Shown: positions 10,616-23,000 of the stretch, one piece after another
Layout of the letters: each line of letters begins with the position of its first letter
Numbering within the stretch: position 1 is the stretch's first letter
Source of the DNA: Priapulus caudatus
Taxonomy: Eukaryota; Priapulida; Priapulimorpha; Priapulimorphida; Priapulidae
DNA: 41,293 nucleotides
Direction: 5' to 3'
Assembly (NCBI RefSeq): GCF_000485595.1
Contig: NW_014577069.1
Location: 498,873 to 540,165, forward strand
The notes under the pieces: generated by a model
What the model saw: only the letters and a program-made list of their open reading frames with translations
Database searches by the model: none
What the model was told of the DNA's origin: nothing
Made by a program: the position numbers and the translations under genes

Positions 10616-11360
10616 ATGCGTGTGCGCGTGCGCGTATACGTGTGTGCATGCGCGCGTCGTGTGTGCGGTATAAGGAACTCCTATGAAAACTGTCGTTCCC
10701 ATGACAGCCATACTTGACATTTGTATGTCAAAGGTGCGATATAGTTTTGGGGTAAAGATTTAATGTTATTTATGTCATCCGCAAAGACGGAGCGTGTCCG
10801 GCCTACCGTCTGACAGAACGTTGGATGCATATCGCTGATAGGTTAAACAATACTAGACGACGCGTAGTCACGCGCGCATGGAGAAGCTGCTACTGTGGTA
10901 CACGACGCATGCAGTAAGGTATATCAATGTGTGAAGAAATTCGGAAAAGCCTAATTCAGAACGCATTGGTAATGATTGAACGCAACAAAAATGCCAATTA
11001 ACCTCCTATTTATGTACATATTTATTTACATGCATAATATTATACATATTGTACAATTTTATATAGTCATGCGTGCAGAAGAGGCCTGGACAGCCTCTAC
11101 GGGGCATAGCTCGGCTGTGTTACCCCACGTGGATTTGATTTGCTGGTTAGATGATGCCATTTTTCATAAAGGTTGTGCTGACTAAATGCTACACTAAGTT
11201 AGCAATGTACGACTAGTTTCGACTTGTGGTAGTCATCGCCAGGTTCTTCTATGTTTTTACAGCTGAATAAGCTGTGCTTTTCAGCGTATTCTCTCCTCAT
11301 TATATACCATATCAGTATGTTGATGGTGGCCAATATAGCGTAGAAGTACCCTAGCCTCCT
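9961..11360. other. Intergenic region with microsatellites
   Basis: No gene is seen. It holds a TA array (10331-10374), a GT array (10560-10615) and a 9-bp stem ATTTCATTG/CAATGAAAT (10202-10210 with 10224-10232). The palindrome TGACGTCA lies near 10308. Confidence 0.6.
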
Positions 11361-11362
11361 GC

Positions 11363-11575
11363 GAAAGGGGGGCGCCAAAAGGGGGCGCCAAGGTGGGCGC
11401 AAGTAGGTGCAGGGGGCATCGAATTGGCTGTAAGGGGCGCCACTGGGTCTGAGTGGGCGCCAAGGCGGGGCGCAGGTGGGCGCAGGTGGACGTCAGATTG
11501 GTACCGCTAGTGGGCGCAGGTGGGCGCCGTAAGGGTGTGCCGTTCACTTTAATGGGCGCATCTAGGGGGACGCCT
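11363..11575. repeat. G-rich degenerate repeat of GGGCGC-containing units
   Basis: Short units of the type AGGTGGGCGCA or GGGGCGCCA recur about ten times with variable spacing. The tract has strong G/C strand asymmetry (G-runs on the plus strand). It carries no convincing gene. Confidence 0.6.
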
Positions 11576-12010
11576 CTGATCACGTGATCTGTATTGCTTC
11601 CTGGAGGGCTACGTTATCTGACGTGCACGTCATAGTGTTTGTGACGTGTGCAGAGGTTCATATATAATAGGCTCCATGTTGTCTGTATGCGTGTTGTACA
11701 CGTGTTTTAGTGTGTTATGATGTCATGGACCAATCATTCAGCTCGTGTGGGGGGAACGGGTTGGTTTCTCCACGTCTGAAAAGGATTTCCTGTTGGGGGG
11801 GGGGGCGTAAAACGTTTGCTTGTGATTGGGAAAGCTGGTTAGTGTGTGTTGGCCCCCGCTTATGTTCTCTATGTGACCTGTGCGTTGTCACGTCGTGCGT
11901 ATCTGCAAATTTAGGGTATATAATTATATATATATGGGTTGCGTATTCCTGAGGATGGGTAGGAATTATTAACCCCATGGAAGGTGTTGTATACTATTAA
12001 ACGTACGGCG

Positions 12011-12068
12011 GCCCCTTCCGAGAATCCCCATGAAGGTGGGGGTTTCCGGAGGGGGCGCCTACGCCCCC
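12011..12068. other. Two overlapping GC-rich hairpins
   Basis: Arm 12011-12030 can pair with 12037-12056 around the 6-base loop TGAAGG, with two mismatches and two wobble positions out of 20. GGGGGCG (12051-12057) can instead pair perfectly with CGCCCCC (12062-12068) around the loop CCTA. The two structures share 12051-12056 and so exclude each other. Confidence 0.6.
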
Positions 12069-12401
12069 TCAGGTGAAGGGGAGGCCGTTAGATAGTATAG
12101 TGCGGTAAAAAAAAGAAGGGAAGAGAGTCGAGTAAAATAAAAGGCATTGGCAGTAAAGGTGATAGTGCTGTAGAACGTAGCGACTGTGTGTGGTGGAGGT
12201 ACGGATGTTGTGTCTCGAATACAGAATGTGTTCCTATTCCATGTATAGGCCGAAGAAAGAACAGTGAAGACGGGTAGAGGGATCAGAGGAAAGCCTCTAT
12301 ACCGCGTCAAGGAGTTGCTCAGCTCAACCCACAACATGTGTTTTTAACGTACAATTTTATAATAAAAGGCATCATTAAGTTGTTGCTAATGTTGTTTGTT
12401 A

Positions 12402-12402
12402 C

Positions 12403-12444
<42 letters not shown>
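12402..12444. repeat. (GTT)n microsatellite
   Basis: A near-perfect trinucleotide run. Confidence 0.95.
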
Positions 12445-12727
12445 CGTTGCTTATTTTTCTGCCGCTGCTGCTGTTTCTGTTATTGTCGTTGTAATTAGAA
12501 TGATTGCTGTTGATGTCGACAAATCGTCGTCATAATATTCTTATTATAATCCCCGGTAACGCCGAGCACCTCGCTCCTAACTTATACGGATATAATACTT
12601 GTTACTCGTGCAGTGTATGATGAGTGGAACGCATGAAGCAAATCAGTCAGCTGCAGCGCGGATGAGACGCGCAGTTCAGCGGGATATGCTCACGCGACCG
12701 CGGGGATGTTCAAGTATGAAGCGCTGT

Positions 12728-12780
12728 CCGCAGTGGAGACGTGCGCCAAATTCGAGGCCCGGCGCACGTCTCCACAGCGG
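12728..12780. other. Strong inverted repeat, 20-bp arms
   Basis: Arms 12728-12747 and 12761-12780 are reverse complements with one mismatch, around a 13-base loop. GC content is high, so a stable hairpin is expected in RNA or as a cruciform. No coding frame or known family explains it. Confidence 0.8.
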
Positions 12781-12799
12781 TCAGCGGATGGTCTGTAGC

Positions 12800-15270
12800 T
12801 TTAGAAGATAACAATGAAGACCTTGTTCTAAATAAGACGTATATTGCCCACCTCTCACTCCGAAGGCTGTGAGTTCAAACCCCCGGCCTGTGCAGTAAAT
12901 TTTATCAAGGTGTAAAAACCTGGCTTTCAACATTGGAGACTGTGAATCTCCCGTGGCTCGGATGACCACGTAAAATGGCGGACCCGTCTCCAGTAATACT
13001 AAGGCCCGGCTTTTAACAGACGGTGAGGAGCTTCATGTGCTAGGGGTTCCTGTTAGAATGAAAATTCCGAGTGGGGCAAATTGAAAAGAAAACTAGGATA
13101 TCTCAATGCGATGTCTCCACATGTGCAATGCATGCATTCTACAGATCAGTAACTGCTAGCAAAAGTATCAAACTGGTCTGTTTACATGGTGAGAGGAATT
13201 GCGTTGCTCCGTATATCACTAGTAATGGGTCAGGAAATTTTCAAGTGAATCCGAAATTGTGTGCGGCTGATAGCTGTTTATATAGTGTCAGATATCATTG
13301 CTTGTAATGGGAAAACTAATACACCGTTTCACATACCATACCTTTCGCTGATTTTGTAATCGCGTTTGGTAACAAAGCAACGCGTTCGGATGAGTGACGA
13401 CAAAATTATAAGCGATCCATGCTTACTACTGAAAGAAACTACTTACTCTGGCACACATTTCACTCAATGTTCCATAACACGGTTTCCATGCAACGCGTGT
13501 GACACGGAGCTAGTACCAATCCGGCAATCTAAGGTAACCGGTATACATCATCACATGTTCCAAGCAAGTACATAGATAACTGCAAGAGCGTATGAGAGCG
13601 TACACCGGTAAAATGCAACAAACATGTTGTCGTTTCAGTGGAATTAGTAAACTTTACCCGTTTTATTTTGACGATTCCTTGCGGTATTATTATTATTATT
13701 ATTCAGCAGTCCTACCTTGATAATATAAAAGCAACCGCTTGGCCATACGGTGTTCCTACGCTGAGATATTAAGCGGTAAAATCTAGTGTTTTGGCGAAAA
13801 TCGAACTCGAGTTGGCAACTAGCTGCGACTCTCTCGCGTTTAGTATACAGTATGTTGCTTCCTGTCGCCGCTGAGTAGCGCTGACTTATTACGTCATTAC
13901 TACAGAGTTTACTAAATCCAGTAGTTTACATACTTAATACGCTCTTGATAACTGTAATACATCTTTCATTTTATATATACTGTGAATGCTCCGGTATATG
14001 CAGTGATTCTATCAACTTCATGCGGACTATATTTCCCTGCACATTTACCAGAGCTGTTTGGGCCTACTGTCCGGGAATGCATCGTAATCTCACTGACTCA
14101 AGTATACGGAGAATTTCAGGACAAGTGTTTACCATAAAAGCAGAAAAACCATCGGCGCAACTTCACCCGTGACTCCCATGCAGCATGGAAATCTACTTTC
14201 GACAGGCTACCGGTGGCTATTTCTCTTGTCTGATGAGAATTTGTAGTCAAGGGTTGAGGTAAGGACGCGTATAGCTATATTGTTTCTCGAATAACGAATT
14301 GATGGCCCATCCCCATGTCGTCTGGCAAAAATGTTTTAGTGTCTTTTAAAAACTATAACAGAGAGTTTTCACGTATACAAATTATAATCTCGTAGAATCG
14401 CGGATGACAACAATATTACTACATTAATAGTCTGTCCGTGGCACCCGGCAATCGGTGACAGGAATAATGTGGCAAAAACGAATACGATGAATACGTAGTT
14501 AACAGCAGCCCATCCATGGGGCGGCAGGCACACCTTGCTAGCGTCTTAATTCGACAGTTTTATTTTGTTTTTAGGTGGTAGAAGAATCTGTCCGGTGATT
14601 GTAATGTTGCTTACAATCTCGTCGGTTGCAGACTGATCGACGTAACTTATGCTGAAAGATTTTCCACGTCCCTAACCTCCGACCGTAGGTACTGCTGATA
14701 ATGGAGCGGATTCGTAGTCATTTACAACCAGAAAGTTGTTGTTGTTGTTGTTGTTGTTGCTAGTCATATGCACCGTTTCCACGAGTTAATACGCGTACCT
14801 GGCATCACAAGTTTTAGTGACGTTTTGTTAGCGATTTTGATGAGCATACCGATTGCGCCAGTTTCCCAAATAATAGAACGCATGATTTTGGTTCGTTAAA
14901 TGGGGTTCCATGCGGGGTGACTAGATTGACAAGATCAGATTATATATGAATAGATCAACAAGAGTCGGTTGAAGTAGGTACTCCGCAACTAGTATTGTCG
15001 CGCGTGTACAATGATATGTTTTGTATTGCGCATGGTAGCAGCAAAATGCCTGCAGCTAAAGTAACCGGTATACTTATCCCGAAACCAGTCAACTCGATAA
15101 TGTCGGTGATGGCGAGCACCTGGGAACTTTACTTGCAAATAGCAACAACAACAGCAACAACAATAACAACGACTTTCTGGCGCTGGCAGTTTAACAATCG
15201 ACGGTTAACAATCGACGAACTGTCGAAACAAAGGACGATGAACACATAATTAATTAGCCAGCGCTCGAGG
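12800..15270. other. Intergenic region upstream of the ZP gene
   Basis: No gene is supported. It holds a short ATT run (13686-13703). A GTT-rich arm (14727-14762) faces an AAC-rich arm (about 15147-15182) in inverted orientation. The motif GTAACCGGTATAC occurs twice (about 13533 and 15060). Short open frames here lack any family signature. Confidence 0.5.
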
Positions 15271-15285
15271 TGCCATGCTCCGGTG

Positions 15286-15293
15286 TATATAAG
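15286..15293 (+). promoter_or_regulatory. TATA box of the ZP gene
   Basis: TATATAAG lies 62 bases before the ATG at 15348, which would place transcription start near 15317 and leave a 5' leader of about 30 bases. Confidence 0.65.
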
Positions 15294-15347
15294 CGCGCGT
15301 TACTCCATGATAAACATTACTAACCGACTGACTACCAAATTGCACAG

Positions 15348-16869
15348 ATGCCTAGTGTGGCGCTATTCCTCCTCGTGCTGAGTGCCTGCATCCACGAGGG
15401 TCGATTCGTTGAGATCCTCGAGCCACGTAAGTATATTTGTACACCCTATTCGTATTACAACGAACGCATATAATTATCTGGTATCATGAACATATCTATA
15501 CATGGATGAATATGGTTACACAATTATAGTGTGAATATGTTCATGCTTACCTGTTACTATCACCGTCAACATGCCATCACGTACATGAACGTTACTGTGG
15601 TATCGTCTACTGTATTCCGTTTCAACTTTCGTCGTTTTTCTGTCATTATTGATGTTATTAAATTTTTATTACATTTATTTATTAATAATTTTATTATCTA
15701 TTTTTTTCGTTTTTAACTTACATCAATTTTTCGTCGTTCAATATTTAGGTTACTCTTTTCGTAATCATCGTCGTCGCGGTTTTCTCATTCTAGCGCAAGA
15801 GGTCACCTGCGATGGCGACGCATTGACGGCAACGTTCCGCTTCGCTGCCGGCTTTAGCGGCGAGGTGTTCGCTGAAGGTTTCCACGACGTCGCCGAGTGC
15901 CGAGCGGTCGGCGACGGATCTGCGAGCGTGACGATGTCCGTCGCGCACGACACGTGCGGACTGTCGGCGCTGCCGCACAGCGACCCGAAGCAGTTCGGCG
16001 TCCGTCTGATCGTCGCCAGGCGACGAAACCTACTGCAGAGCGACGACTTCACGCTGTCGACGTCCTGCACGTATGCGCCGCCGGAAGCGATCGCCGTCGT
16101 CGCCGACGACGTGAACGTCGGCCGACTGTCGACGAGCGTCGTCGACGCGACGCCGGAACCGTGCGAGGCGACGCTGCGCGTCTGGCGGGGCGACGACATC
16201 GACGACAAGCGGCCCGTCGCGACGGCGGTCGGCATCGGCGACGGCCTGCTGCTCGTCGCCGCGCTGGAGAACGACGACGTATTCAAGAGCATTGCCGTGT
16301 TCGACTGCTTCGCGCGCAGTCCGGCGACTGGTCGCCAGGTGGCGCTGATCGACGCCGCCTCGTGCGTCGACGCGGCGCTGCGCGACGACATCGTGCGCAG
16401 CAGCCGCCTGCGCAAGCGCGTCGGCGGCGACAACGCGCCCGTCGAAAAGTACATCGCCTTCAACGCCTTCAAGTTTGCTGACGACGACCGGGTCGAGTTC
16501 ACGTGCAGCGCGTACGCCTGCGTCGACGCCGACGACTGCGACGATCTGTGCGAGCCGGCGAGGCGACGACGGCGGCAGGTCGGACGTCGGCCAGCTGCCG
16601 ACGATGACGTTACCGATAATATTACGATCACGGGGCAGATTCTCGTGCGAGACAACGGCAGGGGGAGGAGGAAGCAGAGCTCGCAACCTCTGTTCGATGA
16701 AGATGATAGTAAAGTGTGTCTGCCGCCCCACGGACTCGCTGCCGTTCTATGTGTCTTCGTCGTTTTTGTTTTCGCGGCATTCTTCATGTCGGTGATTGCC
16801 TGTTGTCGCGGGCCAACCACAAAAGACGACTCAGTGGTAATGTTATTGAAATTCGTTGAGCGTACATAG
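15348..16869 (+). CDS. Cuticlin-type zona pellucida (ZP) domain protein, two exons
   Basis: Exon 1 is 15348-15426 and ends at a GTAAGT donor. Exon 2 is 15794-16869 and follows a TCATTCTAG acceptor. The split codon (C plus CG) closes in frame, giving 384 residues. Exon 1 encodes a signal peptide (MPSVALFLLVLSACIH). The ZP-N half has the spacing C32, C62, C81, C118, with EVTCDGD opening it and GFHDVAECRAVGDGS typical of ecdysozoan apical-matrix ZP proteins. The ZP-C half includes ALIDAASC and FNAFKFADDDRVEFTC followed by closely spaced Cys. A furin-type site of five Arg (about 283-287) precedes a C-terminal transmembrane segment (about 341-363) and a short cytoplasmic tail. Family knowledge: such proteins are cleaved at the cell surface and polymerise into cuticle or apical matrix. 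The neighbour on the opposite strand is a chitin deacetylase-like gene. The gene is much more GC-rich than its surroundings. Confidence 0.87.
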
Positions 16870-16976
16870 GATTTTAGTCATATGAATCAACTGTGAATGC
16901 CTCACTAAATAGCGCGAGTATTGTATGCGTCGTCAAACGTCGACGATCGTTGTAATATACGTTAGAATTATGTTTG

Positions 16977-16982
16977 AATAAA
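16977..16982 (+). terminator. Poly(A) signal of the ZP gene
   Basis: AATAAA lies 108 bases after the stop codon, which supports exon 2 being the last exon. Confidence 0.65.
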
Positions 16983-16989
16983 TATTGTG

Positions 16990-19218
16990 AAGTGATAATG
17001 GTTTTGTCAAGTTTATCTTTTAGTTCGCGAGAATTTACCAAATAGTAAATTATGCACGCAGTGTTGCACTCCTCAACATAGTGATGCATATCGTAATAGT
17101 TATCAGCAAAGTATGGCTAGTTATGTATAATGTTAAAACGACCGCTGAGATTTGTAGACCAATGAAACCAACGAAGGTAAAATAATTATATTAAAGTTGT
17201 ACGAAATGAGGTGTTATAGATAACGCTATTCGGCCCATCTCCTTCAATTAGATATAATATAACTGAAATATTAATCATGTGATGAGTGAGCAGAATTCAG
17301 TCAATGTCTTAATGTGTCGTGATAAAGTCAGAATAATTTAACACCATAATAATTCGCGTATTTAGCATACAATATAATAATGGTAACTAAGCGCAATTTC
17401 GAGTAAGGTACTTGCAAATTATAATGTAGAGTGTAAATTAAATGTAGAGTGACGATATAACTTATACAAATTTAAATGCGGTAAATCTAATTCCTATATA
17501 TTAAAAGATGTGTCTGTCTGACACACGCCTATCTGAACATGTAGTAATTATGGATATTCAGCAATAGCACAAGTGATCCAAATACACGCAAAGTTAGTTT
17601 GATAATATCATTTATTCAGTCTTGCTCACACACATATACATGTATAAAAAATAAATTTTTACAAAATACATGCCTATGGCGAGTTTATCTCGTTTTTAAA
17701 GTAAAATCTTATCCTACACATAAATTGCATCTTGTACTAAAATCATTTTGAGCAAAGATGTAATTAATAATAAATATGTATGTATATAAATATATAATAT
17801 TGCTAGCGTTCGCACGTTCTAAGTAAACCGATAATTTAAAATTTTCATTTAATTTTTTTTCTCGAAATTGTACCCTCAAATTTAACGTTTGTATGACGAA
17901 ATGTTACTTGGCATACGTCTACACTCCGGTATTAACAGTAAAAATAGTGCGTTTAGACAGTTCGACAATATTGCGTATCGCAGGTATAAAGGATTCCGTT
18001 ATGGTGGCGACAAAAATTAAGAACAGTTATAATACGGAACGTATATAAATGTATAAATGTTTAAACAAAGAATTTTTCATTGTGTGGGACAAAGTTTTGT
18101 ATAAATTTTGTATAAAGTAAAAATGTAGGACCAGCTGCATGCACAGGAACGTATCCATTTTGATGCAAGATCGATACAATATTTTTACATGCATTTTAGA
18201 GAATGTAATCATACTGACAAATTCCACACTCAGTCGTTAGGGTTATATGATATTTTGATATAACTATCAATAATCAATTTTTCACGAATGTGTTGAGACA
18301 TCTGCAGGCGCTGGTCAGAAACTTGCGGAACATAAAAATAATTTTTTCGATATTGCGTCTGTACGTGAGCCTTAAAGGTTATTGAAACACGCATCCATGT
18401 TAGTTTATACAACCTTCACACACGCTGTGAGTCCACTAGTACGGTTAAACATCACAGGTGAAACTGGGAATATAATATAAATCCGGATTAAGACAGTGTA
18501 TATATAATACTGGTGAATACGTCGAACTGGTGAACCGCACGCGCTCGATGATCACCGCATCGCAAGCAGCGTGCTAAGCAAACTTCTGAACTTATGATCG
18601 AGTACGAACCCAACCGTGTTATTTTTAATTGCTTCTATATAAACGGGCTTCAACGCCGATTCGGTTTACAGATTATTTACAGTTTGAGCGTAAAATAAGC
18701 TGCTAAAAACGAGATGAAACGTTCATATACACATTGGAGAATCTACACGCGCTTACTCTTCGTCTACTACGTCAGGCTTGCTTCCGCTATCGGCAATCGC
18801 TCCGATTTGGAATCGTATAGAGATTTACTCCAGACGGAAAGCATGCTCGACCTATCTATCTTCTTACATTATTCCCCACATTACTAAGCCGCATAATTTC
18901 TAGTATCTGATACCAAATTAACGCTCGTAGGAATGTAGATAAATGTACTTTGGTGCTTCTCACCGCTAATGATTACTTTCGTAAAATTCTCATAAGCTGT
19001 TTACCGATTGGACAAGATAAATGCGTTTGTTAACTTGACTATACGTACGCATCGCCCCCGGATAAACACGATATAATAATATCTGCATAGAATATCGCTA
19101 GTGTTAAAAGCTATAGATTCGTAATTATTATCATAAGGACAACTGCGCCGAGTACATATGAATCTAAATAATTATCCGCCGCGTGTTATTCGCTAGATGG
19201 CGCCACCGGGTGGTGCGG
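16990..19218. other. AT-rich convergent intergenic region or 3' UTR
   Basis: No coding sequence is seen. It separates the 3' ends of the ZP gene (plus) and the chitin deacetylase-like gene (minus). On the minus strand the first good AATAAA is the complement of 17611-17616. The deacetylase 3' UTR may therefore be as long as 1.6 kb unless an atypical signal is used. Confidence 0.5.
17611..17616 (-). terminator. Possible poly(A) signal of the deacetylase-like gene
   Basis: This is AATAAA on the minus strand, 1.6 kb past the stop codon. No closer canonical signal was seen. Confidence 0.3.
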
Positions 19219-19606
19219 TTATTGTCCGAGAGGGACTCCCAGATACGGGTAGTGCGCAGGGCAGATGTCAGCGCAGGTGTGGAAGTAGCGGTCGCCGGGG
19301 TGCTCGGCGCTGTTCGGGGGCATGGTGACGTTGTAGTAAGCGCAAAAGCGCGGGTGATCGCACACCGGTTCCCTACTGCGCAGGAAGTCACAGTTGAAGG
19401 TATCGGCGGCGCGGCTTGAGCGGGTCGGGTTGCGGATCCATTCGATCGCCTGACTGATCGTCGTGAACCACACGTCCTCCTTACCTATGTGTACAAACAC
19501 ATTGATATTATTATGATTATTATTATTTCCAAAGTGGATCACGGCATTAGCCGGTGGCTTCTGGGTTGACCGTGTCCCAACCTGGGAAACAGGGATTCAA
19601 TCCAGA

Positions 19607-19660
<54 letters not shown>

Positions 19661-20005
19661 TGTAGTAGTAGTAGATATTATATTATATTATATTACGAAA
19701 AGTAGCGACAATGATGGTCGTCGCTCGCATGGCCTGTTCTCATTCTTGCGATTCTGTAATAACTATTAACTGGTTCGTAAAATACGGGCTTAATCCCTAT
19801 AGTCAGAGGGGATGACCTTAATTTTGAATGATTCTTAGAAATGACCAAGTCGCGGTGAAAAGGACTATTGATGTCTTTACCTATCATGTCATCAATAAAT
19901 TCTTGAAGAGCCTCCAAGTTGTATTGCGCTTCATAGAACCATCGTGGACGCACATGTATGGGGAATGGGGCTCTGTTACTCTGGTAGTGTCTATCGAAAT
20001 TAGAC
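19219..20005 (-). other. Deacetylase exons 10-11: end of the CE4 domain and Cys-rich C-terminus
   Basis: Exon 10 (20005-19881) encodes [14 protein letters not shown] and the [10 protein letters not shown] helix. Exon 11 (19484-19219) encodes [20 protein letters not shown] and a six-Cys tail ending [18 protein letters not shown], characteristic of the ChBD/LDLa-bearing deacetylases. Confidence 0.88.
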
Positions 20006-23000
20006 CTGCACGAAGAAAAAAACAGTATTATGTAATTAGAAAGTAAAGTCAAAACGAATTGTCCCGAAAAAGTCGTTCATGTTGTGCCAACTTAAGAAGA
20101 ACAATGGTTCTACAAATTACAGTTATTATAACTACATAATTATTTTATTAGATGTTATAGTGCGTGCATTATATTAGCACCTGAGAAGTTCGAGAGCCTC
20201 CTCCTTGTTCTCTGGGAAGTAGCAGTTGTCGACAGATGCACAGACGGTATTGTTTGTATCCAAATAGTCGACCATGGGGACTTCCCACACTCCGGGAAAC
20301 GCGGCGGTAGGACAGGGAGGCACTACGCATTCCTGAGTTGATCTAGTGTAGAAATTTAACACATGGTAAGATGGAGATTGTAGTATTCAGATGCTGACAA
20401 GTGAAGATTCCCACTATTTGCGTAACTATTAAACAGCGACGGCGGAGTAACTGCTTTAACAGACAACGACTGGCGATGAACAACATAGGAGAAGTGGTTA
20501 AGTTGTGATATATCTATCAATTTACGAAGAGTTTACCGTCCTTGTGAGCACCAGACGAAATGAGGAAAACTTTTTTAAATGACTGATAAACCTAAATTGC
20601 CAAGTAACCGCAGGCTAGCCTAGCTATGTATTGAAGGGACATGAAACCTCGTGTATATGCGCGCTAGCGGCTGTACCTGTAATCGAGAGTGTAGGGCCAC
20701 ATTGGCGGATTCATCTGCTGGGTCGGCCACGAATTGTCCCACTGGAATCCCTCGTCCTTCAACATGGCGAACTGCATGTTGCCACCGAGCTGCGGTGGCA
20801 AGTATAAAAGGGAGAAAAAACCCAGAGAGTACGATGAGAGGTGCACAAACGCGTCGTGTCCATGTAATGTCATTTATCGCCGATGTTTACACATACCACC
20901 ACTGTACAAGTGTAGTAGAATATATTTATTAGTGGTTGCGCGTTTTAGAAAGTGTTGTTACAAAACCGAATAAAAATAAGATACTATGGCAGAAAAACGA
21001 AACCCATGTAATCAGATTGCACAGTGACTGAAATGATATTCCAGTATATTCCAGACCATCTCGAGTAATTTTTTTCATCGAATGCTTAAGTCGCCCGACC
21101 GCAACTCACACTACCGTAAGCCTAAAACCTGTGAGCATAACTCACAATACAACATGCCAATAAATGATACGTGAGACTAAGTTCGTATGAGATATGTAGT
21201 ATAGACTATGATTATGCATCTATACGTCTACTATGCCTCTATACATCTACTATGCCTCTATACATCTACTATGCCTCTATACATCTACTACGCCTCTATA
21301 CATCTACTATGCCTCTATACATCTACTATGCCTCTATACATCTACTATGCCTCTATACATCTACTATGCCTCTATACATCTACTATGCCTCTATACATCT
21401 ACTATGCCTCTATACATCTACTATGCCTCTATACATCTACTACGCCTCTATACATCTACTATGCCTCTATACATCTACTATGCCTCTATACATCTACTAC
21501 GCCTCTATACGTCCACTATGCCTCTATACATCTACTATTACTATACTATCGTATGACTATATATCGCACGAGACTCGATGCGATGTAATCCCGATAATGC
21601 GATTGTTGGCAAAGCATCGTACGTACCTGTAGGTAGGGTGCGCGCATGCCTTTCACATCGGCCGGGTTGATGCGAGCCAGGGACTGCATCGTGCTGCGGT
21701 GATCGGCAATCTCTGCCTGCCACACGTGCTGCGGGGCGTCGCGCCAGTAGGATGCTGGAGACTGGTGGCTGCGAGGCAAAACACGCGGCCGCGCAACCCG
21801 CATTATTTACCCCGCATTAATTACCCAGTATTAATTGCTCCGTATTAACTACTCCGTATTAATTACCCCGTATTAATTACCCCGTATTAATTACCCCGTA
21901 TTAATTACCCTGTATTAATTACCCGAGATATTTACGCCGTAGCGATGATGTCTCGCATCGCGGTCGTTGAACTTGGGAAATGAACGAGAGGAGGCAGACA
22001 TTCTATAGCAGTTAATATCACCTCTACTTCTTCTCTTCGATGCGAGTCAGCTATATACACGTAACGTACCTGAGAGATAACGAGGCGATTTCGACACCCT
22101 GGGTGTATAGTCCTTGAAGGACTACGAACTCGGTGAACTGGTTAATGTCGAAGAATGTGGCTCCGAGCGGACAGCCATTAGCGTTGGTTCTAGGTACGCG
22201 GCGCCTGTCGCGTCCGATTTTGTTGAAGATCTATTAACACGTTCCATGCGAAACTTGATGTAAAACATTAGAGAATATGCGAAAAATCCAGCACGGGGCG
22301 ATAGATCCCTTGTTAACAAGGCAACGTTAAACGTGTTAACGAATGAGTGTTGCTGGCGTATATGAGGCCATTGTGTGGTACATGACGCACGAAAACGGGT
22401 TAGCTAGACTTAGTGATCTTTGATAATGCTTAGATCTGGCGAAAATTCATCCCCCGATAAAACCTTTTTTAGTCTTACGTGTTCAGATAATATTCAATTC
22501 AATAGCCGTGGAACAGAACGCGAATCGATGAGAATCTCAGAGAACACGATATAGCGCAAAAACGAACGATAAGCCGGAATCAATTTCGAACAACAGTCAC
22601 AGTAAAATCACAGTTAACGTAGTCACTTGGATACGAGAATTGCCAGTGAAAATCCTACTCGAAGTAAAATGGTTTGCCGCGTCGAGACTATTATGCACAA
22701 CGTTATAAGATGTGCGCGAAGTAGAAGTACTCTAAAAACCCCACGGTTGCCGAAGCATATAATCAGACAAAGAAAGAAGGTAGGGAAGCTCTTAAATGCC
22801 GGCAACAACAACAACACGTAGTTACGCAATTAAAATAGCCGGATGTAGATTTTATCATGGGCATCATGTATTTCTTAAAGCAAACGGCAGATGTATACAA
22901 ACGGGTTTGCACTCACATGGTAACGCGTTTATTTTGGAATGCGATCATCTAATTGCTATTAAACTTCCCCCACTAAGCTCCACGGTTGATAGAATCGCGA

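Noticed and set aside
12838-13010. SINE-like sequence with GTGAGTTCAAACCCCC resembling a B box
   Set aside because: No convincing A box at the right distance, no tail and no target duplication.
15765-16820. Long antisense and alternate-frame ORFs (up to 351 codons) over the ZP gene
   Set aside because: They are shadows of the GC-rich exon 2. Only the plus-strand frame has ZP motifs, a matching signal-peptide exon and a poly(A) signal.
21218-21540. Regular 19-bp repeats considered as a CRISPR-like array
   Set aside because: Head-to-tail units without unique spacers, in a eukaryotic intron; this is a minisatellite.
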